Positions 1-6,702 of a DNA stretch of 9,916 bases are shown here, piece after piece (position 1 is the first letter of the stretch; the number at the start of each line of letters is the position of its first letter). The notes under the pieces were generated by a model. It did no database searches. It saw only the letters and a list, made by a program, of their open reading frames with translations, and was not told the DNA's origin. Both the position numbers and the translations under genes were made by a program. The DNA is from Patescibacteria group bacterium. GTDB lineage: Bacteria; Patescibacteriota; Patescibacteriia; UBA2169. Location: the NCBI GenBank assembly GCA_018830465.1, contig JAHJSI010000019.1, positions 1-9,916 of the forward strand, given 5' to 3'.

Positions 1-762
1 CTTGAGAATATACTTAAAAATCCAAAACAGCGCGGAGTGCTTGGCGAATATTATCTTGAGAACGTGCTTAAAAATGTTCTTCCGCCTGGATCATATCAAA
101 TGCAGTATAAAATCGGCAAAGATGATGAAGACAAAGATTTAATCGTGGATGCCGCGGTATTTGTCGGCGACAAAATTGTGCCTGTTGACGCGAAATTTTC
201 TTTGGAAAACTATAATAGGATTATTACAGAAGACAATCCAGAAACCAGAGAAAAGTTAGAAAAAGTATTTAAAAATGATTTAAAAGCGCGAATTGATGAA
301 ACTTCAAAATATATCCGTCCAAATGACAATACAATGGAATTTGCTTTTATGTTTATTCCTTCAGAAGGAGTTTATTATGACTTGCTGATTAACAAAGTTG
401 GCGCGGTGAAAATCAGCACAGAAGATTTAATTGAATACGCTTTCCGCAGGAAGCATGTTATAATCGTGTCTCCAACTTCCTTTTTGGCTTATCTTCAGAC
501 GGTTTTACAAGGAATGCGGGCTTTAAAAATAGAAAAAGACGCTCAAGAAATCCGCAAGCGCGTTGAGCAATTAGGAAAGCATATTACTAATTATGAAGAA
601 TATATGCGTTTAATGGGCAATCATTTGTCTAAAACAGTAGGTTCATATAATAGCGCGTATAAACAATTTGGACAGATTGATAAAGATGTTATGCGCATAA
701 CTGATCGCGTGGAAAGCAGTGTTGAGCCGGAATTAATTGAGGCGCCTAAACAAGATGAATAA
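1..762 (+). CDS. rmuC: RmuC family protein, C-terminal part (5' end outside window)
   Basis: The reading frame is open from base 1, so the GTG at 37 is an internal codon and the gene starts outside the window; 253 codons and a TAA are visible. RmuC proteins limit recombination at inverted repeats and are thought to be nuclease-like, with a restriction-endonuclease-type core. Visible hallmarks are the domain opening around residues 7-24 (NPKQRGVLGEYYLENVL, matching the RmuC 'G.WGE..LE..L' motif), then D50 and the VDAKFSLENY segment (D63, K65), which fits the family's D...D-x-K core. The C-terminal 90 or so residues are a charged helical region (IRKRVEQLGKHI...YMRLMGNHLSKTVGSYN), as in other RmuC tails. 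The missing N-terminal part normally carries a membrane anchor and coiled coil, which cannot be checked here. The stop overlaps the convergent downstream gene by 17 nt. The family call is firm; the biochemical role is family knowledge. Confidence 0.9.
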   Translation, partial: LENILKNPKQRGVLGEYYLENVLKNVLPPGSYQMQYKIGKDDEDKDLIVDAAVFVGDKIVPVDAKFSLENYNRIITEDNPETREKLEKVFKNDLKARIDETSKYIRPNDNTMEFAFMFIPSEGVYYDLLINKVGAVKISTEDLIEYAFRRKHVIIVSPTSFLAYLQTVLQGMRALKIEKDAQEIRKRVEQLGKHITNYEEYMRLMGNHLSKTVGSYNSAYKQFGQIDKDVMRITDRVESSVEPELIEAPKQDE

Positions 763-1204
763 TTCCTACGCTTGCCAGTGTTACTATTATTCCAGAAATT
801 ATAACTCCAAGCGCAATAAGGCCAAAAGCGCGCCAAAATGGAATACCTAAGAGATACGCGGCCGCAGACCCTGTCCAAGCGCCTGTGATAGGCAAGGGGA
901 TAGATACAAATATAACTAAGGCAATATATCCATAAATTTCATAATGTCCTTGAATTCGTCTGCGCGTTCTTGCAAAGAGCCATTCAAAGAACTTCGCGAA
1001 CATTGTTGAGCGTCTTATTAAAAACAAAGAGACTACTTCTAAAAATAGCAGCAAAAAAACAACTGGAATCAAATTTCCAATTACAGATAAAATATAGGCC
1101 TGCTCAATTGAGAGGTCTAGTTTTGCCAGTGCGAAAGGAATAGCCAAGCGTAGCTCCCCAATTGGCGTCATTGCAGCTAATAATGTTTTTATATATGGAT
1201 GCAT
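746..1204 (-). CDS. Small multidrug-export family membrane protein (PF06695/COG2426 type)
   Basis: A 152-residue integral membrane protein. The N-terminus carries a re-entrant-like segment MTPIGELRLAIPFALA (residues 12-27), followed by hydrophobic segments at about 36-62, 92-120 and 125-150. A basic cytoplasmic stretch (RTRRRIQGHY, 79-88) separates the first from the second, and the conserved-looking SIPLPITGAWTG lies at 101-112. This pattern matches the 'putative small multi-drug export' family, which is related to the DedA/VTT fold. The export role is a family name with little direct evidence, so substrate and function are unknown. The start at 1204 (ATG, MHPYIKTLL) has no Shine-Dalgarno sequence; a TATAAC at 1231-1236 (minus strand) could be a -10 box but has no convincing -35. 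It is in the same direction as the ATP synthase operon and 66 nt beyond atpC, so it could be read-through cotranscribed, although two inverted repeats lie between. It ends with TAG inside the 3' end of convergent rmuC. Confidence 0.8.
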   Translation of the reverse strand: MHPYIKTLLAAMTPIGELRLAIPFALAKLDLSIEQAYILSVIGNLIPVVFLLLFLEVVSLFLIRRSTMFAKFFEWLFARTRRRIQGHYEIYGYIALVIFVSIPLPITGAWTGSAAAYLLGIPFWRAFGLIALGVIISGIIVTLASVGIIHLV

Positions 1205-1217
1205 AGTTAATGAAGAG

Positions 1218-1250
1218 ATCCCTCATCCTCGTTATACTCGGATTCGGGAT
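1218..1250. repeat. Imperfect inverted repeat between atpC and the PF06695 gene
   Basis: The left arm is ATCCC-TC-ATCC (1218-1228) and the right arm GGAT-TC-GGGAT (1240-1250). The arms pair over 5+4 bp around a symmetrical TC/TC internal loop, with an 11-nt apical loop. It lies just downstream of the 10-bp hairpin at the atpC stop and upstream of the next minus-strand gene. It may act in termination or mRNA processing, or be an operator for the 746-1204 gene. No T-run follows on either strand, so it is not a classical intrinsic terminator. Confidence 0.4.
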
Positions 1251-1253
1251 GTC

Positions 1254-1288
1254 GGAAATGACGCAAAACGTCATTTCCTCCATTTTTT
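1254..1288 (+). terminator. 10-bp perfect hairpin over the atpC stop codon, followed by a T-run on the + strand
   Basis: GGAAATGACG (1254-1263) and CGTCATTTCC (1269-1278) form a perfect 10-bp stem with the 5-nt loop CAAAA. On the plus strand a six-T run (1283-1288) follows after TCCA, so the element looks like an intrinsic terminator for rightward transcription, that is, transcripts running on from rmuC. Read on the minus strand, the hairpin includes the atpC TGA stop (1273-1271) but no T-run follows. There it is more likely an RNA 3'-end or stability element for the ATP synthase mRNA than a standard terminator. Orientation and function are inferred from sequence only. Confidence 0.5.
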
Positions 1289-1684
1289 AGATACGCCAAT
1301 ACGAGCCCTGTCTCTCTCAAGCATGTATTCAAGATTTTTATAAGTGTTAATATCTAGTCTTTCTTTGTCTTTGAGTTTTTCAACAAGATCTTTCGCGCGT
1401 TTTTCCGCGCGCTCCAGATCAATCTCATCCGCATGCTCCGCAGTATCAGCTAGAATAACTAGAGTATTATCAAACATTTCAATAATGCCGCCAGCAACAG
1501 CTAATGGCTTGTCTTTCTTGTCAGTTCGGATAATAAGTTCCCCTGGCTTTAGTATTGAAACCAAAGGAGTGTGGCGGGCAAGTATCGTAATCTGTCCGTT
1601 TTTTGTGTCAGCCACAACTTCATCAACCTGTTCTTCTAAAACAATTCTGGCTGGGGTGATAAGTTTGAAATTGAGTTTAGCCAT
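1271..1684 (-). CDS. atpC: F1Fo ATP synthase epsilon subunit
   Basis: A 137-residue central-stalk subunit. It couples gamma to the c-ring, and in many bacteria its C-terminal helices can inhibit ATP hydrolysis. The N-terminal beta-sandwich spans about residues 1-85, with the usual motifs GQITILARHTPLVSIL (30-45) and VAGGIIEMFDNTLVILADTAEHADEID (63-89). A charged two-helix C-terminal domain follows (about 88-135), so the inhibitory hairpin region is present rather than truncated. The start MAKLNFKLITPARIV lies 6 nt after the atpD stop. It is the last gene of the operon, and its TGA stop lies inside a 10-bp hairpin. Length is normal for the family (about 130-140). Confidence 0.96.
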   Translation of the reverse strand: MAKLNFKLITPARIVLEEQVDEVVADTKNGQITILARHTPLVSILKPGELIIRTDKKDKPLAVAGGIIEMFDNTLVILADTAEHADEIDLERAEKRAKDLVEKLKDKERLDINTYKNLEYMLERDRARIGVSKKWRK

Positions 1685-1690
1685 TATTGT

Positions 1691-3055
1691 TTAAACTTCG
1701 CTAATTTTGCCTTTCATATAAAAGTCTTGCTCATTTTTATCATCATGCTTTCCTTCAATAATTTCTGAAAATCCTTTGATAGTGTCCGCAAGTTTTACAT
1801 ATTTGCCCGGCTTTCCCGTGAAAGTTTCAGCGACCAAGAACGGCTGGGACAAGAATCTTTGCACTTTTCGAGCGCGAGAAACTGTTAATTTATCCTCTTC
1901 AGATAATTCTTCTATTCCAAGAATGGCGATAATATCTTGCAAATCCTTATATCTTTGCAAAATCTGCTGAACTTTACGGGTAACTTTATAGTGTTCTTCG
2001 CCGACAACATTTGGATCAAGGATTGTTGACGTAGAATCCAATGGATCAACAGCAGGATAAATTCCTAATTCTGTAAGCGAGCGGTTCAAAACAACTGTGG
2101 AGTCCAAATGCGAGAATGTTGTTGCTGGAGCTGGGTCAGTAAGATCGTCAGCAGGAACATATACTGCCTGCACGGACGTAATTGACCCATCCTTTGTTGA
2201 AGTAATTCTTTCCTGCATTGCTCCCATTTCATTTGCCAAAGTTGGCTGGTATCCTACGGCTGATGGAGTTCTGCCTAGCAGCGCTGATACTTCGCTTCCT
2301 GCTTGAGTAAATCTGAAGACATTGTCCATGAAAAACAGAACATCCTGATGCTCTCGGTCTCTAAAGTGCTCTGCGATAGTTAAGCCAGTCAATCCAACTC
2401 TCATTCTTGCTCCTGGGGGCTCGTTCATTTGTCCAAATACCATTGATACTTTATTCAATACTCCTGCGCTATCCATTTCATGGTATAAGTCATTTCCTTC
2501 GCGAGTTCTCTCTCCAACGCCGGCGAATACGCTATATCCGCCATGAGCTTTTGCGATGTTGTTGATTAATTCTTGAATAATAACTGTTTTTCCAACTCCA
2601 GCGCCTCCGAACAATCCGACTTTTCCACCCTTCACAAATGGGCAAATTAAATCAATAACTTTAATTCCAGTTTCAAGAATTTCTGTTTCTGTTGATTGTT
2701 CTGTAAATGACGGCGCTGTCCTGTGGATTGGGTCGCGCTGCGCATCTGTGATCAAATTTTTTCCATCAACAATGTCGCCAGTCACATTAATTAATCGTCC
2801 AAGCGTTTTTTCTCCGACTGGAACTGAAATTGGCTTTCCAGTTGCTTTAACTTCTGTGTTGCGTTTTAGCCCATCTGTTGAGTCCATTGCAATTGTTCGC
2901 ACGCTGTTAGACCCAATGTGCGCCTGCACCTCTAGAACAAGACGTTTTTCATTGTGCTCTAATTCTAGCGCGTCATAAATTGCTGGTAATTTCTCGCCTT
3001 CTTCAAAGGCCACATCAACGACCGGGCCAATGATTTGTGATATTTTTCCTGCCAT
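1691..3055 (-). CDS. atpD: F1Fo ATP synthase beta subunit (catalytic)
   Basis: A 454-residue catalytic subunit of the F1 head, of normal length. The Walker A loop GGAGVGKT is at 150-157 (K156). The catalytic glutamate lies in GERTREGND (E182, with R183). The Walker B-like region FFMDNVFRFTQAGSEVSALLG carries D244 and R248, and the adenine-pocket tyrosine is in GIYPAVDPLDS (Y333). The lever motif that pushes on gamma, DELSEED in E. coli, reads EELSEED (382-388). All residues needed for ATP synthesis or hydrolysis are present, so the F1 motor is expected to be active. Small wording changes such as RTPSAVGYQPT for the usual RMPSAVGYQPT and the Cys in DLICPF are unlikely to matter. The start MAGKISQIIGPVVDV matches the family N-terminus; it follows atpG by 33 nt and has an AT-rich leader without a Shine-Dalgarno sequence. 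Confidence 0.99.
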   Translation of the reverse strand: MAGKISQIIGPVVDVAFEEGEKLPAIYDALELEHNEKRLVLEVQAHIGSNSVRTIAMDSTDGLKRNTEVKATGKPISVPVGEKTLGRLINVTGDIVDGKNLITDAQRDPIHRTAPSFTEQSTETEILETGIKVIDLICPFVKGGKVGLFGGAGVGKTVIIQELINNIAKAHGGYSVFAGVGERTREGNDLYHEMDSAGVLNKVSMVFGQMNEPPGARMRVGLTGLTIAEHFRDREHQDVLFFMDNVFRFTQAGSEVSALLGRTPSAVGYQPTLANEMGAMQERITSTKDGSITSVQAVYVPADDLTDPAPATTFSHLDSTVVLNRSLTELGIYPAVDPLDSTSTILDPNVVGEEHYKVTRKVQQILQRYKDLQDIIAILGIEELSEEDKLTVSRARKVQRFLSQPFLVAETFTGKPGKYVKLADTIKGFSEIIEGKHDDKNEQDFYMKGKISEV

Positions 3056-3088
3056 ATATTAAGTTAATTAAAATTCAAATTATAAATA

Positions 3089-4006
3089 TTAAGATACTGC
3101 CGTGGTTCCTGCTGAAATTTCCGCGATTTCCTGTGTAATTGACGCTTGGCGCGCTTTATTAAAAACAAGAAGCAAATCATCTGCGAAATCCTGCGCAGCA
3201 TCAGACGCGTTTTTCATTGCAACCATTCTCGCGCTATGTTCTGACGCGTTTGATTCTAATAATGCCTGGTACAATTCTACTTGTCCGATTCGCAGGGTCA
3301 AATAATCAAGTAATTCATATTTATTCGGCTCATACAAATATTCCAAATTTTTTGGCGCTTGTTTTATTTTTTTTATTTTGCGCCCTGTAAAATCTTCACC
3401 AAGCCCAACTTGTTCTGTTTTGCTAAAAGGATACAATTGCCTAATAACTGGACTTTGATTAACAGCGCTTTTGTAATCCGTATAAGCGACTTTTACAACA
3501 TCAGTTTGCTTGTTTCTGAATTTACGATAAACATGATTAGCAATTTCTCTTATAGATGAATCATCAATTGCTGTATCATCTTTTTGATACGCAAGCTTAA
3601 TTTCATTTCCAAGCGCTGTGATTGTGCTTGCTCCTCTATTTCCGATTGTAATTAATTCTGTGTTTGGATTTTTTTTAAGATAGGGAAGCGCTAGTTTTAT
3701 GATTCCTGAGTTAAATGCTCCGCACAATCCGCGATTAGAAGTAAAAACAATAAGAGTGGTGTGCTTGGTTTCTTTTAGCTCTTCAAAGAATTTTTTTACT
3801 GGGCTGATTGATGAAAACCAAAGGTGTGAATTTATTAATCTATCAACAATGTTCCACGCTAAAGTGTGGTAATCTCTTGTATGCAAAGCGCTGTCAACAG
3901 TTTTTCTCATTTTGCTAGCCGCAACTAACTCCATCGCTTTTGTGATTTTTTTCGTGTTATTTATGGATTGTAGCCGTTGTTTTACTTCTTTAGTGTTTGC
4001 TGGCAT
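3089..4006 (-). CDS. atpG: F1Fo ATP synthase gamma subunit
   Basis: A 305-residue rotor shaft of F1, turning inside the alpha3beta3 head and seated on the c-ring. The N-terminal helix carries the family signature INNTKKITKAMELVAASKMRK (15-35). The central Rossmann-like domain includes TSNRGLCGAFN (89-99), and the C-terminal helix carries the signature NKARQASITQEIAEISAG (283-300). It is slightly longer than E. coli gamma (287). The extra length includes a lysine-rich stretch around residues 211-222 (TGRKIKKIKQAPKN) just before the YLYEPN motif, exposed on the globular domain in known structures. The gene begins 6 nt after the atpA stop with MPANTKEVKQRL, and the start is preceded by AATATATG rather than a ribosome binding site. 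Confidence 0.98.
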   Translation of the reverse strand: MPANTKEVKQRLQSINNTKKITKAMELVAASKMRKTVDSALHTRDYHTLAWNIVDRLINSHLWFSSISPVKKFFEELKETKHTTLIVFTSNRGLCGAFNSGIIKLALPYLKKNPNTELITIGNRGASTITALGNEIKLAYQKDDTAIDDSSIREIANHVYRKFRNKQTDVVKVAYTDYKSAVNQSPVIRQLYPFSKTEQVGLGEDFTGRKIKKIKQAPKNLEYLYEPNKYELLDYLTLRIGQVELYQALLESNASEHSARMVAMKNASDAAQDFADDLLLVFNKARQASITQEIAEISAGTTAVS

Positions 4007-4012
4007 ATATTA

Positions 4013-5542
4013 TTAATCAGATTTTTCAGTTTTCTTCTCAACGAACCACTCTTTATCAACGATTGATTTGTAATCATCAACCGCCTTTTTCAAGCCATGT
4101 TCCCATTTCTCGTCAAATTCTCCTTTTTTATCAATCAATTTTAAAAGTTCCGGATTATTCTGGTCAACATATTCAGAAAGACCTTTAGCAAAATTAGAAA
4201 TATAATCAACGTCCACATCATCCATTAAACCATTTGTCGCGCTATAAATTTGAACAACTTGCTGCGCGACCGGCATAGGCGAGTATTGCGGCTGTATAAG
4301 CAGTTTTTCTAGCCGTTTTCCGCGTTCAAGCTGCTTTTGAGTTGCTTCATCCAAATCAGATCCAAATTGGGTAAATGCCTCTAATTCCCTGAATTGCGCC
4401 AAATCAAGTCGCAGAGAGCCGGCAACTTTTTTCATTGCCTTAATCTGCGCGGCGCCACCAACACGCGACACAGAAAGCCCCACATTAATAGCTGGTCTAA
4501 ATCCTTTGTTAAATAAGTTTGATTCAAGATAGATTTGTCCATCTGTAATTGAAATGACATTTGTAGGAATATATGCTGATACGTCATTTCCTTGTGTTTC
4601 AATAATGGGAAGCGCTGTTAATGACCCTTTGCCATTATCTTCGTTTAGCTTAGCAGCGCGTTCTAATAACCTACTATGCAAATAGAAAACATCGCCAGGA
4701 TATGCTTCGCGTCCAGGAGGCCTTTTTAGGAGCAAAGAAATCTGCCTATAAGCAACTGCGTGCTTTGATAAATCATCGTAGATGATAAGCGCGTCTTTTC
4801 CTTGATCCATAAAATACTCTCCCATAGCGCATCCTGCGTATGGAGCTAGAAAGTTCAAAGCAGCTGATTCAGAAGCGCTAGCAGACACAATGATTGTATA
4901 TTCCATTGCGCCTGCCTTTTCCAAGCGAGCCACAATCTGCGCGATTTTACTCTCTTTTTGCCCAATTGCGACATAAATGCAAGTCATATTCTGCCCTTTT
5001 TGGTTTAAGATTGTATCAATCGCGACTGCGGTTTTTCCTGTTTGCCTGTCCCCAATAATTAATTCTCTCTGTCCTCGTCCAATAGGAATCATTGCGTCAA
5101 TTGATTTGAGGCCTGTCTGAACTGGCTCATGCACTGATTTTCTGGTAATAACTCCTGGCGCGATTCGCTCCATTGGATAGTTTTTTTCTGTCTTGAGATC
5201 TTTGCCGTCTTTTGGCTGGCCCAATGGATCAATAACTCTTCCAATCATCTCATCTCCAACCGGAACATCAAGGATTCTGCCCAATGCTTTTACTTTCATG
5301 CCTTCGCTAATTCCTTTATATTCACCAAGCACCATTATTCCGACTTTGCCTTCTTCTAAGTTCAATGCCACTCCAATAGCTCCATCATCAAATTTCACCA
5401 TTTCCATTGACGCCACGTCAGCAAGTCCTGTTGCTGACGCAATTCCGTCAGCAATGTGGATTACTGTTCCGATTTTTTCTTCCTGGATTTCGGCCTTGAA
5501 TCCGGAGATTTCTTTTTTTAGTTGTTCTATTATTGAGTCCAT
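4013..5542 (-). CDS. atpA: F1Fo ATP synthase alpha subunit
   Basis: A 509-residue non-catalytic nucleotide-binding subunit of F1. In order it has an N-terminal helix and beta-barrel (about 1-95, with LADVASMEMVKFDDGAIGVALN), the PIGRGQRELIIGDRQTGKT segment with Walker A at 164-171 (K170), the Walker B strand ALIIYDDLSKHA (251-262), and the arginine finger R360 in VGLSVSRVGGAAQ, which reaches into the beta catalytic site. A C-terminal helical domain follows, with AQFRELEAFTQFGSDLDEAT. Length and motifs are standard. The C-terminus ends in a short charged tail (VEKKTEKSD). The start MDSIIEQLKKEISGF lies 11 nt after atpH and leaves a normal N-terminal helix, which in this family binds subunit delta. 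Confidence 0.99.
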   Translation of the reverse strand: MDSIIEQLKKEISGFKAEIQEEKIGTVIHIADGIASATGLADVASMEMVKFDDGAIGVALNLEEGKVGIMVLGEYKGISEGMKVKALGRILDVPVGDEMIGRVIDPLGQPKDGKDLKTEKNYPMERIAPGVITRKSVHEPVQTGLKSIDAMIPIGRGQRELIIGDRQTGKTAVAIDTILNQKGQNMTCIYVAIGQKESKIAQIVARLEKAGAMEYTIIVSASASESAALNFLAPYAGCAMGEYFMDQGKDALIIYDDLSKHAVAYRQISLLLKRPPGREAYPGDVFYLHSRLLERAAKLNEDNGKGSLTALPIIETQGNDVSAYIPTNVISITDGQIYLESNLFNKGFRPAINVGLSVSRVGGAAQIKAMKKVAGSLRLDLAQFRELEAFTQFGSDLDEATQKQLERGKRLEKLLIQPQYSPMPVAQQVVQIYSATNGLMDDVDVDYISNFAKGLSEYVDQNNPELLKLIDKKGEFDEKWEHGLKKAVDDYKSIVDKEWFVEKKTEKSD

Positions 5543-5553
5543 ATAATGTCTTA

Positions 5554-5958
5554 TTAAGTAAGTTGTTTAGAAAGTGATAATAGCTGTGATTTTATGCTTA
5601 AATCCCATCGTTTATTTTTTGTCTCAATTTGTATACCTCCGATTAATTCAGGATTTATTTTGTGACGCACTGACACTTCATCTGTTTTCAGGATTTCTTT
5701 AGCTAATTTTTTAGCTTGGTTTTCTGAAATTTCATGCGCGCTTGTGATAAGCGCATGTTCAACACCTAGTTGTCTCTGTTCAATTTCTTCTAAATTGCGC
5801 AGGATTTCAGCCAGTTTTGATAAATGTCCGGTTTTATATAAATACGCAAGCATTTTTTTATTTACTTTGCTTGCCTGTCCGCAGGAGAGGCGGATGATTT
5901 TTTTGTCTGACAATAATTCATACCATGCTGAAGCGTATTGTTTTGGCGTTATATTCAT
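5554..5958 (-). CDS. atpH: F1Fo ATP synthase delta subunit (short)
   Basis: A 134-residue peripheral-stalk subunit linking the alpha N-termini to the b dimer. It is clearly shorter than the usual 175-185 residues. The N-terminus MNITPKQYASAWYELL and the C-terminal motif INPELIGGIQIE (101-112, matching 'D..LIGG..I') identify the family. The LSKLAEILRNLEEIEQ helix (46-61) and TSAHEISENQAKKLA (72-86) also fit. An odd GC-rich palindromic stretch at 5871-5895 encodes residues 21-30 (IIRLSCGQAS), inserted in or replacing part of an N-terminal helix and using codons (CGC, CTC, TCC, TGC) unlike the rest of the gene. Family assignment is strong from position (between b and alpha) and ends; the middle is divergent. 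Confidence 0.9.
   Translation of the reverse strand: MNITPKQYASAWYELLSDKKIIRLSCGQASKVNKKMLAYLYKTGHLSKLAEILRNLEEIEQRQLGVEHALITSAHEISENQAKKLAKEILKTDEVSVRHKINPELIGGIQIETKNKRWDLSIKSQLLSLSKQLT
5871..5895. repeat. GC-rich palindromic element embedded in atpH
   Basis: Two overlapping inverted repeats lie here: CCTG-TCCG-CAGG (5874-5885), and TCCGC (5878-5882) pairing with GCGGA (5890-5894) across 7 nt. The segment is far more GC-rich than the surrounding atpH sequence and is read in frame as about ten residues without breaking the gene. It resembles the short palindromic repeats found scattered in many small bacterial genomes, including copies inserted inside genes (as with Rickettsia palindromic elements). 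Only one copy is visible in this window, so its repeat status cannot be proved here. Confidence 0.45.
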
Positions 5959-5963
5959 ATAAA

Positions 5964-6455
5964 TTATATGTCTTTCATTATATTTTCGATAAATTCCTTG
6001 TCCTGTTTTTCGTCTATTTTCTTTTTTAGCAATTTTTCAGTGGCGGCGATAACAGCTTGTACAGCTTCTTTGCGAATATTAGATAAGGATTGCTTTTTTT
6101 CCAAAATAATTTCTTTTTTTGACTTTTCAACAATATTGCGCGCTTCATCTCGCGTCTTTTTTATAATTGAATCTGCTTGCATTTTTGCTTGGTCCTTTGC
6201 TTTTCCAATAATATCCTGCGCCTCTCTGTGCGCTTGAGATGTAATCTTTTTTTGTTCTGTTGTTGCGTTAGCGAGTTTTTTTACTGATTCTTCCGCGTCC
6301 TTGATTCCTTTTTTAATTTTTTCCTGACGCTCGCGCATGAATTTCAAAATCGGCTTATAACCAAGCTTATAAAGAATAAATACAAGAATCAAAAAATTGA
6401 CCAGATTAGCGATTAATAATTTTGTGTCAAGGCCAAAGGCCTGAAGTATTTCCAT
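5964..6455 (-). CDS. atpF: F1Fo ATP synthase b subunit
   Basis: A 163-residue peripheral-stalk subunit of typical length. A single N-terminal membrane helix (about residues 12-30, LLIANLVNFLILVFILYK) is followed by a long, highly charged, Ala/Lys/Glu-rich helix from about 38 to the end. It includes the usual RERQEKIKKGIKDAEE start of the coiled coil and the REAQDIIGKAKDQA segment. Only one b gene is present, so the stalk should be a homodimer rather than b/b'. The start MEILQAFGLDTKL is 4 nt downstream of the second c gene. The stop is 5 nt before atpH, consistent with tightly coupled expression. Confidence 0.97.
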   Translation of the reverse strand: MEILQAFGLDTKLLIANLVNFLILVFILYKLGYKPILKFMRERQEKIKKGIKDAEESVKKLANATTEQKKITSQAHREAQDIIGKAKDQAKMQADSIIKKTRDEARNIVEKSKKEIILEKKQSLSNIRKEAVQAVIAATEKLLKKKIDEKQDKEFIENIMKDI

Positions 6456-6459
6456 ATTT

Positions 6460-6687
6460 TTACATGTACAAGATTAACAAAGCAACAACAAGGGCATAAA
6501 TACCTGTTGTGCCAGTTACTGCCATGGAAACGAGCATTCTCATGAATATAATGTTTTCTATTTCCGGGTTGCGGCCCATTGCCTCTAAGGCTTTGCCGCC
6601 AATATATCCCGTGCCTATAGCAGGCCCTATAGCTCCATATCCCATAGCAATACCAGCTGAAATAAGTCGTATTGCTTCAGTGTCCAT
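6460..6687 (-). CDS. atpE2: F1Fo ATP synthase c subunit paralogue lacking the ion-binding carboxylate (c2)
   Basis: A 75-residue two-helix hairpin of the c-ring family, the second of two tandem c genes. It keeps the glycine-rich first helix (GAIGPAIGTGYIGGKA, 18-33), the polar loop RNPE (39-42) and the second helix ending TGIYALVVALLILY. Compared with its neighbour c1 it has 55 of 75 identical residues without gaps. The residue that must carry the ion, E59 in c1, is Gly here (codon GGC at 6513-6511), and the helper carboxylate E26 is Thr (ACG at 6612-6610). S60 is Thr. No Asp or Glu remains within either membrane helix. It therefore cannot bind a coupling ion in the known way, although the frame and fold are intact. 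It starts 15 nt after c1 and ends 4 nt before atpF. It may be a silent ring subunit, a ring-assembly or regulatory form, or less likely a decaying copy. The symbol atpE2 is a descriptive label. Confidence 0.93.
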   Translation of the reverse strand: MDTEAIRLISAGIAMGYGAIGPAIGTGYIGGKALEAMGRNPEIENIIFMRMLVSMAVTGTTGIYALVVALLILYM

Positions 6688-6702
6688 AGTACTATCCGTC
6701 TA

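Noticed and set aside
621..878. Minus-strand reading frame of 85 codons spanning the end of rmuC and the PF06695 gene
   Set aside because: It overlaps two well-supported genes in another frame and has no recognisable family features or start signal; it is a shadow.
6460..6687. c2 as a pseudogene
   Set aside because: The frame, length, loop motif and hydrophobic pattern are intact, and substitutions relative to c1 are mostly conservative. Decay is possible but not indicated by the sequence.
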